Below, piece after piece: positions 9,310 through 18,530 of a stretch of DNA of 64,000 bases. The notes beneath the pieces were generated by a model. It saw only the letters and a list, made by a program, of their open reading frames with translations, ran no database searches and was not told the DNA's origin. Every line of letters starts with the position of its first letter. The first letter of the stretch is position 1. Source of the DNA: Streptomyces sp. NBC_00273 (GTDB lineage: Bacteria > Actinomycetota > Actinomycetes > Streptomycetales > Streptomycetaceae); assembly GCF_036178145.1 (NCBI RefSeq), contig NZ_CP108067.1, positions 248,001 to 312,000 of the forward strand, read 5' to 3'. The position numbers were made by a program, and so were the translations under genes.

Positions 9310-9754
9310 AGGGGACCCTTGCTTGATCCAGTTCCACGATCCTGGCCAGGCGGGCCAGCATCCCCCGGTGCCGAAGCTGGAGCAGCGCTTCGATCGCGGG
9401 GTTGTGGAGGGTTCCGCCCAGGCCGCGCAGGGGGTGCTCGTCGCAGACGACCAGGGTTTCCTCGCCCCACGGCCGGAGCTGGAGGAAGATCCTCGCGGTG
9501 CCCAGCGACTTGAACGACGCTTCCAACTCCAACTCCCTGCCGGGCTCCCGGTGTCGGACCGTGGTCACCCCCTCGGTCGACCAGGGGCCCAGCCGCACGG
9601 TGTAGCGCAGCCGGGATCCGACCTCGGGCCAGGCCTGATCGAGCGGTGTGGACTCGGACGGGCCGACCACCCACTCGCCGTACAAGGTCGGATCGGCGAG
9701 CACCGCCCACACCGCCTGCGGGGACCGGTGAATCAGCTGGTTGCGGACGGCCAT
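9302..9754 (-). CDS. SRPBCC-family (polyketide cyclase/START-like) protein
   Basis: The 150-residue protein has the START/Bet v 1 pattern: an N-terminal strand and helix (MAVRNQLIHRSPQAVWAVLA), a YGEWVVGPSES loop, alternating strands, and a long C-terminal helix. Such proteins form a hydrophobic cavity that binds or shuttles lipids or polyketides. The ATG at 9754 has AGGAGG 8 nt upstream. The stop overlaps the start of the CrtI-like gene by 8 bp, a common pairing in Streptomyces in which the two probably act on one hydrophobic substrate. Here the partner is broken, so this gene may be orphaned. Confidence 0.8.
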   Translation of the reverse strand: MAVRNQLIHRSPQAVWAVLADPTLYGEWVVGPSESTPLDQAWPEVGSRLRYTVRLGPWSTEGVTTVRHREPGRELELEASFKSLGTARIFLQLRPWGEETLVVCDEHPLRGLGGTLHNPAIEALLQLRHRGMLARLARIVELDQARVPYA

Positions 9755-9991
9755 GAGAGAAGTCCTCCTGCCGGGAAACGGACGGTGTGCCGGGACTGCG
9801 CGAGCCGGACAGTGCACCGCCTGTGTGTGCTTGCCCCTCGGCCGGCGGTCTTTGGATCGGCGGCCGGGCGACCCTGATCAGTGGGCATGTCACATCGTGT
9901 GCCCCACCGGCGCTCATGGTCAGACACACCGGGCCGCGACACCGACCTCCGCCTCCCGGCGCCTCTTGCTTTCGGCCGTGTCCCGGCCCTG

Positions 9992-10381
9992 CTATCCGCC
10001 GCTGCGCTTGCCGGGCGGGTCCTGGGGGTCCACTCCTGTGGAGGCGGAGGCGTCCTTCGTTCCGCTGGGACGCTGCGACCGGCCCCGGGGGCCCAGGTCG
10101 TGCATGCCCTTCGCCTCAGATCCCTTGCTCTGGTCCTCCCCGCGTGCCCCCCTGCTCTTCACCGGTTTGCCGTGGGGGTTTCCGGCCTCTTCCTTGGAAA
10201 CCGTCCGGCCGGGACCCTTGTCCGGGGCGTACTCGTCCGGGTGGAAGGAACGATGGGCACTCGGGTTGTCCTGCTGACGGGTCTCGTCCACGTCCGGCGA
10301 CCAGCCGTGCTGCTTGGTGCCCTCGTGGCGACTCGGACTCTTGCCGTGGGCGGGCTGGGACGGCTTCGGCTGCTTCGTCAT
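9992..10381 (-). CDS. Small highly hydrophilic, probably disordered protein
   Basis: The 129-residue product is rich in Lys, Arg, Ser, Pro, Gly and Gln, with no hydrophobic core. It contains features such as PAHGKSPSRHEGTKQHGW and FHPDEYAPDKGPGRTVSKEE. Small hydrophilic proteins like this are common in Streptomyces and are often linked to desiccation or general stress, but that role is inferred. The ATG at 10381 is preceded only by a weak AGGCCAGG. It lies divergent from, and about 340 bp away from, the DUF6131 gene, another small stress-type gene. Confidence 0.55.
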   Translation of the reverse strand: MTKQPKPSQPAHGKSPSRHEGTKQHGWSPDVDETRQQDNPSAHRSFHPDEYAPDKGPGRTVSKEEAGNPHGKPVKSRGARGEDQSKGSEAKGMHDLGPRGRSQRPSGTKDASASTGVDPQDPPGKRSGG

Positions 10382-10719
10382 TGGCCTGGCCTGCTGTCTG
10401 TATGGGAGAGGCGCGCGCATCGTTGCCAGCGCGTCTACCGTTGGCCTTCTCATCGTCCCACCGTCCACCGAAGCGGTCGCGTCGACTCCACACACGGCAC
10501 AGGCAGCGAAAGCCTGGTCACGTGCCAGACCCATGGCTGATCGGCCCCTGCTCGGCACGACGAGTCAGGTCAGGCTGCAGCGGTCGTGCGCGCCAGCTCA
10601 CTCACCATGGCGCCTATGTCCTGCGGCTACCCCGCCCCGTCGGCTGTACTCCATGGCACGCCGACAGTGCCGGACGCGCCTAGGCTGAAAGGAGAGTCAC
10701 AGCGAAATCGGAGGTGACC

Positions 10720-10875
10720 ATGATCATCCTCGGCGTCATTCTCCTGGTCATCGGCTTCGTCGCGGGAATCAGCATCCTGTGGACCATCGGCGCCATCCTC
10801 GTCGTCATCGGAGCCATCCTCTGGATCCTGGGCGCCCTCGGACACTCCGTCGGCGGACGCAAGCACTACTGGTAG
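10720..10875 (+). CDS. DUF6131-type small hydrophobic membrane protein
   Basis: The gene encodes 51 residues. Two hydrophobic helices, MIILGVILLVIGFVAGISI and WTIGAILVVIGAILWILGAL, are followed by a short basic tail GGRKHYW. This matches the DUF6131 family of actinobacterial membrane peptides, whose function is unknown. A strong GGAGGTGACC ribosome site immediately precedes the ATG. The gene stands alone. Confidence 0.8.
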   Translation: MIILGVILLVIGFVAGISILWTIGAILVVIGAILWILGALGHSVGGRKHYW

Positions 10876-11556
10876 GACCTCTACCGAGCGCGAAGGGGGT
10901 CTTCTATCCATCGCAGGAAACGCAGGAAGACCGGCGCCCAAGCCAAGGAACCGAAGCCATATCGGCCCCGCACGGAGGGATTCCCAGCTCAGAGCACCCA
11001 CTCGCGATCGCATCGCAGCTCCGGGCATGCCCGCGCTGACGGCGCAGTCGGGCCTGCTGGACTTCGTAGCCTTCGAAGACCGGCTGACACTCCATTCCCC
11101 CATCGGCGCCACGCACATCATCTGCACTTCTCGTGGACCGGCATGGGCCCGCCAGACGCGCCGACATGGCGTGCGGCCCGCTCCGGTGCCGTCCGAGATG
11201 GCCGAGATGGCCGACCGAGCAGTAGGCCGGTCGTCAGGATGAGCGCCGCCCGAACATGCGGGCCCGGACTTCTTCAGTGGGGCCGCACGTGGGACCGGAT
11301 GACTACGGGCTCCGGCCGGTGTGCGCGCGGGGTCGGCGTACGCCCTGGGCAGGTGACCCGTGATCCAGCGCAAACGGGCTTGAACAGGGCTCCGACTCCA
11401 GCGGCAGGGATGACATAGCTGATGGTGCGGGGCATGCCTCCGCGTGACGGCCATCAAACGCGGAGGCGTCACCTCTGATGCAACGGCGTAAGGGCTTCCG
11501 GCGTCCACGGCAAGCACTCGCCGTTCCGGTGCTGGTTCGGTGCTGACCGCCCCCAC
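10876..11556. other. Intergenic stretch, no gene seen
   Basis: These 680 bp separate the DUF6131 gene from the transporter stub. Several long frames exist on both strands, but none has a recognisable domain, a ribosome site or consistent codon use. It may be eroded coding sequence. Confidence 0.35.
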
Positions 11557-11694
11557 TCAGAAGAGCGGAAGGCACAGGTCATAGCGCCGATCGGATGAGT
11601 TGTCGTACCACTCGATGGTGGTCCCGATGAGGCTCGCGGCGACGATCCTGCGGATTCCGGTTGCTGATGGTGCGGCTGTTGCGGGGGAGGTCAT
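11557..11694 (-). pseudogene. MHS-family MFS transporter, N-terminal stub
   Basis: The minus-strand frame starts MTSPATAAPSATGIRRIV and runs into ASLIGTTIEWYD, the hallmark first helix of metabolite:proton symporters (usually continuing FFLYG). After WYD the sequence becomes unrelated (NSSDRRYDLCLPLF) and stops. Only about 31 codons of a gene of more than 400 codons are left, so the rest was deleted. The start lies 56 bp from the IS3-family element, which may have been involved in the loss. Confidence 0.7.
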
Positions 11695-11790
11695 GTGCAC
11701 CACTTCCGGGGTCTGCGGGGACGTTTGGTGTGGCCACACCGTAGAAGCCCTGAGCTTGCTCCGCTTTGACGGACACCATTGGTGTGGTGG

Positions 11791-12663
11791 TCAGGCCGCG
11801 AGTACGGTCTCGTATTCGGCGGGACTTCGGTAGCCGAGGCTGCTGTGTAGCCGCTGCAAGTTGTACCAGCTCTCGATCCACTCGAAGATCGCAGTGCGGG
11901 CGAGAGCCCTGCTGGGCCAGGGTTTCGTGCCGAGCAGTTCCCGTTTGATCGTCGCGAAGAAGGACTCGGCGAGGGCGTTGTCCCAGCACTGTCCGGTGCG
12001 GCCGACCGATAGCTGGACGTCGAACTCACCTGCCAGGGACGCGAATTGCTGGCTGGTGTACTGGCATCCGCGGTCCGAGTGGAAGATCACCGGCCGGGCG
12101 GGGCGGCGCCGCCGGCAGGCGGTCGTAAGGGCTTCGGCGACCAGGTCGGTCCGCAGATGATCGGCGGTTGCCCAGCCGACGACACGGCGGGAGGCGATGT
12201 CGATGACGGTGGCCAGGTAGAGCCAGCCCTGATCGGTCGGGATATACGTGATGTCGCCGCACCAGCGGACGTCGAGTGCGGCCGGGTCGGGTGCGAAGTC
12301 GCGCCCGATGAGGTCGGGCCTCGCGGCGGCCCGCGGGTCGGGGGCGGTGGTCACGTGTCGCCGCCTGCGGTGCCGGCCTTCGAGTCCGGCGTCCCGCATC
12401 AGTCTGGCCACGCGGCGCCGTCCGCATCTTTCGCCCTCGCGTTGCAGAACGGCGTGGAGGCGTGGGGCCCCGTAGGTGCCACGGGAGTGCTCGTGGGCCT
12501 CGGTGATCTTCACGGTCAGCTCCAGGTCGCGGACCGCGCGGGGGCCGGGAGTTCCGTTGCGGCGGGCATAGAAGGCGGTGCGGGAGACCTTGAGCAGTTC
12601 ACACGCGCGTTTGACGTTGTGGTTGCTCTGCTTCTCCGCCTCGATGAACGGGTGCACCGTCAC
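11791..12663 (-). CDS. IS3-family transposase, catalytic subunit (OrfB)
   Basis: The 290-residue protein has an HTH_21 segment (RACELLKVSRTAFYARRNG) followed by the rve integrase core with a DDE triad: DVRWCGDITYIPT (first Asp), IFHSDRGCQYTS (second Asp) and DNALAESFFATIKREL (Glu). The C-terminus LQRLHSSLGYRSPAEYE is characteristic of IS3-family OrfB. It joins and cuts DNA ends with OrfA. Its start overlaps the orfA stop (ATGA at 12660-12663), so expression is by reinitiation or coupling, not the classical frameshift fusion. It looks intact. Confidence 0.95.
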   Translation of the reverse strand: MTVHPFIEAEKQSNHNVKRACELLKVSRTAFYARRNGTPGPRAVRDLELTVKITEAHEHSRGTYGAPRLHAVLQREGERCGRRRVARLMRDAGLEGRHRRRRHVTTAPDPRAAARPDLIGRDFAPDPAALDVRWCGDITYIPTDQGWLYLATVIDIASRRVVGWATADHLRTDLVAEALTTACRRRRPARPVIFHSDRGCQYTSQQFASLAGEFDVQLSVGRTGQCWDNALAESFFATIKRELLGTKPWPSRALARTAIFEWIESWYNLQRLHSSLGYRSPAEYETVLAA

Positions 12664-12968
12664 CGGGTCTCCTTCGCGAAGAAAGCCGTGGCCCGCTTGA
12701 GGATGTCGACGTCCTCGCGCAGGCGGCGGTTCTCCCGCCGCAGCGCGGCCAGCTCCTCACGCTCGCTGCTGGTCAGCCCGTCTCGCTCGCCCGCGTCGAC
12801 CTCGGCCTGCTTGACCCAGTCCCGCACCGCGGTCTCGGTCAGATCGAAGTCCTTGGCTATCTGACCGACCGAGCGGTCACCGCGCCGGCACAGCTCGACG
12901 ATCTCGGCCTTGAACTCCGACGTGAACGAACGGCGAGGGCGAGGCTTCTTCTTCCCCATGCTCTCCAT
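12660..12968 (-). CDS. IS3-family transposase, DNA-binding subunit (OrfA)
   Basis: The 102-residue protein has an HTH_8/HTH_Tnp_1 fold (FTSEFKAEIVELCRRGDRSV, then IAKDFDLTETAVRDWVKQAE) and a C-terminal leucine-zipper-like helix (ELAALRRENRRLREDVDIL). It recognises the IS ends and multimerises. I chose the ATG at 12968 because GGAGG lies 9 nt upstream; the frame is open to 13016. It is followed directly by orfB. Confidence 0.93.
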   Translation of the reverse strand: MESMGKKKPRPRRSFTSEFKAEIVELCRRGDRSVGQIAKDFDLTETAVRDWVKQAEVDAGERDGLTSSEREELAALRRENRRLREDVDILKRATAFFAKETR

Positions 12969-13285
12969 GATGGACATCCTCCCGGGGACGAACCCCTGAT
13001 CTCGAATGTCCGTCAAAGCGGATCAAGCCCACCCACAGGTCGGCAGCGTATGTGGCGGGACATCACATTCAGGCGCCACCTTGTGTCCCCCACCACCACA
13101 TCGCCGCCTCGGACACCTTGAAGGCTTCCGGAACCCCCGGTCGACGCCTGCCGCAAACACGTGGATCAGCCCGTTCTGCACCCTTCGTGGTGGCTCCCGT
13201 GCTGGTTCGGTGCTGACTACGCAGCGTTGAACTCGGTCATTCAGGGGCGGATCGGATCGGCGCATCGCGATGGCGCCACCGGGCG

Positions 13286-13540
13286 TCAGGCCGCTTGGAC
13301 CACGGCCTCGAACTCGAGCGGCAGGCTCAGCTCGGTCTCGCGTGTGAGGACCGAATCCATCAGGGCCCTCAGCCGTCCCGGGGCGTCCGGCATCACGTGC
13401 GCGTACGTCTCGTGGGTGATGCGTGGATCCCGGACCCGAGCCACTCGGCCACGTCCGTCACCGGTACGCCCTTGGACAGTCCCGCCGAGGCGAAGAAGTG
13501 GCGCAGCTCCCGGCCGTGGAGGCCGCCGACCTCCTGGACC
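13286..13540 (-). pseudogene. Tyrosine-recombinase (phage/ICE-type integrase), C-terminal remnant
   Basis: The minus strand encodes LHGRELRHFFASAGLS (the HxLRH-type box II), then GVPVTDVAEWLG. After a one-base frameshift at about 13435 it continues DPRITHETYAHVMPDAPGR (box with the nucleophile Tyr) and ends VLTRETELSLPLEFEAVVQAA at a TGA. These are the last 80 or so residues of a serine/threonine-independent, tyrosine-type integrase like those of actinomycete integrative elements. The N-terminus and most of the catalytic domain are gone. The remnant suggests that a mobile island once ended here. Confidence 0.7.
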
Positions 13541-13755
13541 ACATGCCGACCCTCGCCGCCTCTACAGGCTCCGCCTGCAACACCGGCTCCGCCGAACCGT
13601 CCCACGTCCTGACTGCGATCGGCCTGTCCCGGGCCGCAGCCCGCCGGACCCTCCGCCTCGGCCTCGGCCGCACGACCACCAGCTCCGACATCGACCTGGC
13701 CCTCAAGATGATCGTCGGCGCCGCCGCGCACCCGCTCATGGCCTGTACGCCGGTC
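13516..13755 (+). pseudogene. Cysteine desulfurase (NifS/IscS-like), C-terminal remnant
   Basis: The plus strand encodes VEAADLLDHMPTLAASTGSA, then CNTGSAEPSHVLTAIGLS, RRTLRLGLGRTTTSSDIDLA and LKMIVGAA. SGSAC-like text containing the catalytic Cys, the EPSHVL motif and RLxLGRxTT are diagnostic of class V aminotransferase-fold cysteine desulfurases. The PLP-binding N-terminal two thirds are absent. The fragment overlaps the upstream edge of the antiparallel integrase remnant, so a deletion joined the two genes. Confidence 0.65.
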
Positions 13756-13968
13756 GGCGGAATCGACCATTCTCGGTTGCCACCGCCTCCAGGCCGGCGC
13801 CACCACCACTCCCCCTGGACCGTTTGGGGTCAGCGCTGCCCCCTTCGGCCGGGGATGTCAGAGATCGCAGCCCTCGCCCGAGCGCACTGACCTCCGATCG
13901 GCAAGCCAGTCTGCCGGCTCCGGCCCCCGACAAGACAGGGAATGAGCCATGGGCTGGCTCGAAGTGGA

Positions 13969-14391
13969 TCAGTTGCCCGCGTCCTGCGTGCTGTCGGCGT
14001 AGCTGTTGAAAACGTCGAGCTCGTCCTGCTCGAAACGGCGGATACCACTCCGGATGGAGTCGTAGCCCGCCACGACGGAGGTCGCGGTGGCGTAGACGCG
14101 CTCGTCGTCTTTCACCTCGAAGTGGAAGGTGGAGACCCGCTTGACGTCGGTCACCCAGGCTTCGATGCGGACCGGGGTCTCCCAGGTCTCGAGCGGGTGC
14201 TTGTAGCGGATGGTCGGCTCGCGCAGGAGGAAGTTGCGGGCCAGGCGCTCGGCGGGGTCCTTGGGGACCAGCATGCTGAACATGCGCATGCGGGCCTCTT
14301 CCAAGAGGACGCCGTAACGTGAGCTGTTGAGATGTCCGTTCGCGTCGAGGTCCGACCAGCGAACGGGGCAGTGGTAGCTGTGTCGAGACAC
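13969..14391 (-). CDS. Acyl-CoA thioesterase (4HBT/hotdog fold, YbgC/FadM-like)
   Basis: The 140-residue protein matches the single-hotdog thioesterase family in length and motifs. RWSDLDANGHLNSSRYGVLLEEAR contains the catalytic Asp and the start of the hotdog helix, and the strands IEAWVTDVKRVSTFHFEVKD follow. It would hydrolyse acyl-CoA thioesters in the cytosol. The GTG at 14391 has AGGAG 5 nt upstream and gives the normal family length; the longer open frame from 14616 looks spurious. The gene is convergent with nothing and lies next to the MmyB-like gene in the same direction. Confidence 0.85.
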   Translation of the reverse strand: MSRHSYHCPVRWSDLDANGHLNSSRYGVLLEEARMRMFSMLVPKDPAERLARNFLLREPTIRYKHPLETWETPVRIEAWVTDVKRVSTFHFEVKDDERVYATATSVVAGYDSIRSGIRRFEQDELDVFNSYADSTQDAGN

Positions 14392-14600
14392 AGGGGCTCC
14401 TGAGAGTTGTGGGACCTGCCGCGCCATCAAGGCGCCCGGCCGATCCAAGGAGGGGCTGGCGCATCCCCCGTTGCCGATGGCCCAGGAGCCGCGGGCATCG
14501 GCCGTCCGGACGTTCCGTGTCGTCCGGACGACCACGCCCCGACCTCCCAGCCCCCCAGACAGAGACAGCACCAGTCGTGACAGTAAGTGGCTAGCTCTGG

Positions 14601-15569
14601 TCAACGAGCTGGCCACACCAGTTGGCGGGGCAGGTCCTCCCCCTGTTGGAGGTCGTTGAAGATCTCGCGAAGGAGGGTGGCCCGGAGGTCCACCTGGGGC
14701 AGGTGCTCACTGAGTCGGCTGAACGCCGCTTGGACGGAGTTCGGCAGCCAGGCGCGCAGCAGCAGCTTCAGCTCCGCTCGGGCCTGGGGGTCGACGATCG
14801 GGTGGTGGATGCGGTCGATGACGGCTCCGGCCCCCAGCTGCGTGTCGCCCCACTCTCCAGGCGCTTCCCGGATGGCCCACACCACGAAGTGGTTCTCGGG
14901 CGACAGGGTGAGCTGGCACTCCGGACCGGCCAGCGCACTGAGTGCGGGGAGCGGGATGCCGTGGGGGCCGGCAAGCGCTGCGGCTTCGTTGGCGCTGTCG
15001 ACGACCAGGCGGGCGGTGAGCGCACGGGCCGCACGGCGGCGGGCGGCATCGGCTTCGGCCTGGGCAGAGGGCTGGGGGGCGGACAGGCTGGGTTCGGCAT
15101 GGGCCCAGGCGTTGCGCTTGCCTCCCAGGGCGTCGGTCTCGTCGTTGGAGGACTCGGTCTCGACCCAGGTGATCACTACGAAGCGGCAGTGGGGCATAGA
15201 GGCCGGGTACAGGACGTGGGAGACGACTTCGACGGTCTCCCAGCCCAGGGCGGGGATGATCATCCGGAAGACGTGGCCGTCCCGGTCGGCTTCCAGATTG
15301 GCCTCGGTGCGCCAGATCCGCTCGACGTCCGAGTTCTGGCGCACCTCGGCGAGTAGGTCCACGAGCTCGGTGTTGTCCTTATGGGTGGCCTGGGCGAACT
15401 TCAGCAGGCGGACGTAGGCCGCGGCGTGCATTTCCCAGTCGTGGTACTGGGTGCGCGCCTCGGGGTTCGTCAGGGCGTAGAGCGAGCGGGAAGTGCCATC
15501 CGCGGCGAGCGTGCCGCGGAGCGGTCCAGGGTCAGCGAGGGCGTCGAGATCACCATCGAGCGGACGCAT
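14601..15569 (-). CDS. Unknown protein with a possible MmyB-like ligand-binding domain
   Basis: The 322-residue protein is cytosolic, without a signal peptide or membrane helix. Residues of about 28-150 (YALTNPEARTQYHDWEMHAA, then LLAEVRQNSDVERIWRTE and VVITWVETES) resemble the ligand-binding domain usually fused to XRE helix-turn-helix regulators of the MmyB type, with the PEAR-x-x-x-DWE and S-x-x-x-RIW patterns. No HTH is visible, so it would be a stand-alone or divergent version. The C-terminal half is helical and of unknown fold. The assignment is tentative. Confidence 0.5.
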   Translation of the reverse strand: MRPLDGDLDALADPGPLRGTLAADGTSRSLYALTNPEARTQYHDWEMHAAAYVRLLKFAQATHKDNTELVDLLAEVRQNSDVERIWRTEANLEADRDGHVFRMIIPALGWETVEVVSHVLYPASMPHCRFVVITWVETESSNDETDALGGKRNAWAHAEPSLSAPQPSAQAEADAARRRAARALTARLVVDSANEAAALAGPHGIPLPALSALAGPECQLTLSPENHFVVWAIREAPGEWGDTQLGAGAVIDRIHHPIVDPQARAELKLLLRAWLPNSVQAAFSRLSEHLPQVDLRATLLREIFNDLQQGEDLPRQLVWPAR

Positions 15570-15608
15570 CGGCCCCGCCTCCGCGGCCGTTCTGGGGCAG
15601 CTGCACCG

Positions 15609-17954
15609 TCAACTACGTATGACTGATGGGCTTTTCGACCTGGTGCCGCCCTCGCCGGATGTTCGGGAGCGTAGGCCCGGCGCGGCCTCGTCGCCGAGTG
15701 GGGCGCGCCGCTGCGGCGTCGGGCGGCGCGGGTGGAGTGCGATGGCGGCGGGGGCCGCGGTGAAGACGGAGGAGTAGGTGCCCACCGTCAGGCCGATGAG
15801 CAGGGCGAGGGCGAAGTCCATGAGGGCGTCGTCGGCGAGGACAGCCAGTGCGGTCAGGTTGAGGGCTGCGCCCATGCCTGTGTTGACCGTACGCGGGAGG
15901 GTCTGGAGTATCGCCCGGTTCGTCGAGCAGGGCAGCGGTGTGGTGCGGTCGCGGGCGAGTAGTTCACGGATGCGGTCGAAGAGCACGACGGAGTCGTTGA
16001 CCGAGTACCCGATAACGGTCAGCAGGGCGGCCAGGAAGACGGCGTCGACGGGCTTGCCGAGCCATGCGAACACACCGACGAGGATGAGCACGTCGTGGAC
16101 GAGTGCGCCGACGGCTGCGGTGGCGAACCGCCATCGGAAGCGGACCGCGAGGTAGGCCAATTGGGCGGCGAGCGCGAGGCCGAGGGCGATGAGGGCGTTG
16201 CGCCGCAACTCCTCGCCCAGCGTGGGACCGACGAGTTCGTCGCGGATCTTGCGGGCGTCGCCGCCGAGCCGGCTGATGGTTTCCGCGACGGTGGCTGTCT
16301 CGGTGTTCGTCAGCGTCTGGGCGCGGATCGTGAGCTGATTGTCGCCGGAGGGCTGGACGGTGGCGCGGGGGAATCCGGCCTCGGACAGTGCGGTACGGGC
16401 TCGGTCGGGGTCGACGGGACAGTTGGTGGTGTACTCGATGAGCCGGCCGCCGGTGAACTCGATTCCGAGGTCGAGGCCTCGTACGACGATGCCCGAGCCC
16501 GTGGCGAGGAGAAGGGCGGCGGAAACGGCCAGCCAGCGGCGCGGGTGACGCATCAGGTGCGGGTTGCGACGCATCAGCCGGTCCCGTATCCAGCCGGTGT
16601 CCGCGATGCCCGTGATGCGGGGGCGGCAGTGGACGAAGGGGCGGCTCGCCGCGTAATCGGCGCATACGCGGGTGATCAACAGGGCGCTGATCATGGAAGC
16701 CAGGACGCCGATACCGAGGGTGACGCCAAAGCCGCGGACCGGGCCGGAGGCGAAAGCGAACAGCAGTCCCGCGGCAATGAGGGTGGTGACGTTGGAGTCG
16801 GCGATGGCACTCAGTGCCCCGCGGAACCCGGCGGTCAGTGCCGAGCGGGCAGTAGGGCGGCTGCGGACGGCGAAGTCTTCACGGGCGCGTTCGAAGACCA
16901 GGACGTTGGCGTCCACGGCCATACCGATGGTCAGGACGAATCCGGCGAGACCGGGCAGGGTCAGGGTGGCGCCCAGGGCGGCCAGAGCGGCGTAGGAGAT
17001 CAGGCCGTAGCAGGCCAGGGCCATGGTCGCGAGCAGGCCCATGAGGCGGTAGACGGCCGTGACGAACAGCGCGGTCAGGACGGTGCCGATGCCGACGGCC
17101 CAGGCGGCGGCATTGATGGCCGCGTCCCCGAGGGTGGCGCCGATGATGCGCTGTTCGATGATCTCGACGGGTACGGGGAGGGCGCCGCCGGAGATGAGCA
17201 GGGCGAGTTCGCGGGCTTCGGTGTCGTTGAAGGACCCGGTGATCTGGGTCGTCCCTCCCCCGATGCCGACTCCGCAGGCGACGGACGGGTCGATGCGCGG
17301 AGACGAGATGATCTTGTCGTCGAGGACGATGGCGATCCGCCGACCAGGGTCGCCGGCCGGATGGCAGGCGGCCTCGGCGGTGGCTTTCGCCCACCGGATG
17401 CTGCCGTCATCGGTGAAGTCGACGGTGATGTGCCATCCGGCGCCGCTCTGCTGGTCGAACCGGGCGTCGGCGCCCTTGACGTCATCCCCCCTCAGGTCGG
17501 CGGCTTTCAGTCGCAAGGGCTGCCCCGTCTCGTCGGGCAGGATGCGTGCGGCGGCCGGGTCGATCGCGGGGCCGACGGCGTCGGAGGCCCGGGCCGGACC
17601 GAGTACGGCGTGGACGGTGAGCTGTGCGGTGCGGCCGAGGACGTCCGCGGCCTTGCTCGGGTCCTGTACGTCGGGCAGTTCGACGAGGATGCGGTGGTCG
17701 CCAGAGCGCACGAGGGTGGGCTCGGCAAGGCCGAGCGCGTCGATGCGGCCGCGCAGTACCTCCACGGTGCGGTCGGTGGCTTCGCGGCTGGTGCCGGAGG
17801 TCGGGGTGGAGCGGGTCTCCAGCACGATCTGAGTGCCGCCGCTCAGATCGAGTCCGAGGCGGACCGGCACGGTGAGGGCGATGGTCAGTGCTGCGGCGAT
17901 CAGGGTGAGGGCGAGCAGCGCTCGCGTGCGCAGCGAGCGGTGGTGGCGTGGCAA
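15609..17954 (-). CDS. secDF: SecDF fused protein translocase accessory subunit
   Basis: The 781-residue single-chain SecDF has a SecD half with an N-terminal helix, the motif LGLDLSGGTQIVLET, a periplasmic-type P1 domain and the membrane block GFVLTIGMAVDANVLVFER. The SecF half has LGIEFTGGRLIEY and VIGYSVNDSVVLFDRIRE. Together they give about 12 membrane helices. The family uses the proton gradient to pull secreted proteins through SecYEG. Streptomycetes normally also carry separate secD and secF genes, so this fusion is probably a paralogue; that copy is not in the window. It is preceded by a small secreted protein gene and the kinase/regulator pair in the same orientation. Confidence 0.93.
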   Translation of the reverse strand: MPRHHRSLRTRALLALTLIAAALTIALTVPVRLGLDLSGGTQIVLETRSTPTSGTSREATDRTVEVLRGRIDALGLAEPTLVRSGDHRILVELPDVQDPSKAADVLGRTAQLTVHAVLGPARASDAVGPAIDPAAARILPDETGQPLRLKAADLRGDDVKGADARFDQQSGAGWHITVDFTDDGSIRWAKATAEAACHPAGDPGRRIAIVLDDKIISSPRIDPSVACGVGIGGGTTQITGSFNDTEARELALLISGGALPVPVEIIEQRIIGATLGDAAINAAAWAVGIGTVLTALFVTAVYRLMGLLATMALACYGLISYAALAALGATLTLPGLAGFVLTIGMAVDANVLVFERAREDFAVRSRPTARSALTAGFRGALSAIADSNVTTLIAAGLLFAFASGPVRGFGVTLGIGVLASMISALLITRVCADYAASRPFVHCRPRITGIADTGWIRDRLMRRNPHLMRHPRRWLAVSAALLLATGSGIVVRGLDLGIEFTGGRLIEYTTNCPVDPDRARTALSEAGFPRATVQPSGDNQLTIRAQTLTNTETATVAETISRLGGDARKIRDELVGPTLGEELRRNALIALGLALAAQLAYLAVRFRWRFATAAVGALVHDVLILVGVFAWLGKPVDAVFLAALLTVIGYSVNDSVVLFDRIRELLARDRTTPLPCSTNRAILQTLPRTVNTGMGAALNLTALAVLADDALMDFALALLIGLTVGTYSSVFTAAPAAIALHPRRPTPQRRAPLGDEAAPGLRSRTSGEGGTRSKSPSVIRS

Positions 17955-18017
17955 CGGGGTCTCCGGCAGGCGGGCCGCGGAAGCCGTGGGTGCGGCCGCG
18001 GCGAGGAAAGGGGGTTG

Positions 18018-18416
18018 TCAGGTGCCGGGAGGGACCGGGGGTGCCCGGTTGCGGTCGTGGAGCGGGGTGCCGGGGGAGGTAGCTGTGCAAGTGGACTTCG
18101 CAGCGAAAGTCCCGGCGGCCTGGGCTGCACCGGTGGTGCGGGCAATGGTGGCGTGGTGGTCCGGGACAGAAGGGCGTTCGCCGAGGTGCACGTAGGCAGC
18201 CGTGGCCTCGGCGGGGCAGCCGTATGCGTGCGGGTCATCGGCGCGGAGACTGGTGTGGGCGCGCTCCGCGCTCCCCGCCCCCGCCACGGCGGTCAGGGGT
18301 GGCCGGCCCGGTGCGGCGGGTGTGGCGGAGGCGGCGACCGTCGTCGTCAGGAGGGCGAGGAGGACGCAGAGGGTCGCCGCGACGGTGGCCGGGACGGTGC
18401 GGAGCGCGGGGTGCAT
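18018..18416 (-). CDS. Small secreted protein, unknown function
   Basis: The 132-residue protein starts with a Sec signal peptide (MHPALRTVPATVAATLCVLL, then ALLTTTVAASATPAA). The mature part is polar, has two cysteines and the segment CPAEATAAYVHLGERPSVPD, and shows no recognised domain. It lies 63 bp upstream of secDF in the same orientation, so the two are likely co-transcribed. A role in export or as a SecDF substrate is only a guess from position. Confidence 0.6.
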   Translation of the reverse strand: MHPALRTVPATVAATLCVLLALLTTTVAASATPAAPGRPPLTAVAGAGSAERAHTSLRADDPHAYGCPAEATAAYVHLGERPSVPDHHATIARTTGAAQAAGTFAAKSTCTATSPGTPLHDRNRAPPVPPGT

Positions 18417-18530
18417 GCACCGTCCCCTTTCTGGGGTGTCCGGGTACGGCGAGGGTGGGTCCGGGGTTCGGGTCGGGAGGAACGGAGGGCCGATGCCCCG
18501 GATTGTGGGGAGGGGACGGAGCGAGCTGGG

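Larger units (their letters stand above)
11751..13031 (-). mobile_element. IS3-family insertion sequence, copy 1
   Basis: The 1,281-bp element is bounded by inverted repeats of about 25 bp: TGAGCTTGCTCCGCTTTGAC on the left and, read inward from the right, TGGGCTTGATCCGCTTTGAC. The flanks show CCC on both sides, a possible 3-bp target duplication. It carries orfA and orfB overlapping by 4 bp. Copy 2 at 24850-26130 is a constant 13,099 bp away, and I saw no differences in the parts compared. Identity outside this pair ends exactly at these coordinates, which confirms the boundaries. Confidence 0.93.

Noticed and set aside
10627..11556. Minus-strand frame of 309 codons
   Set aside because: It overlaps the well-supported DUF6131 gene on the other strand and shows no domain or coding consistency.
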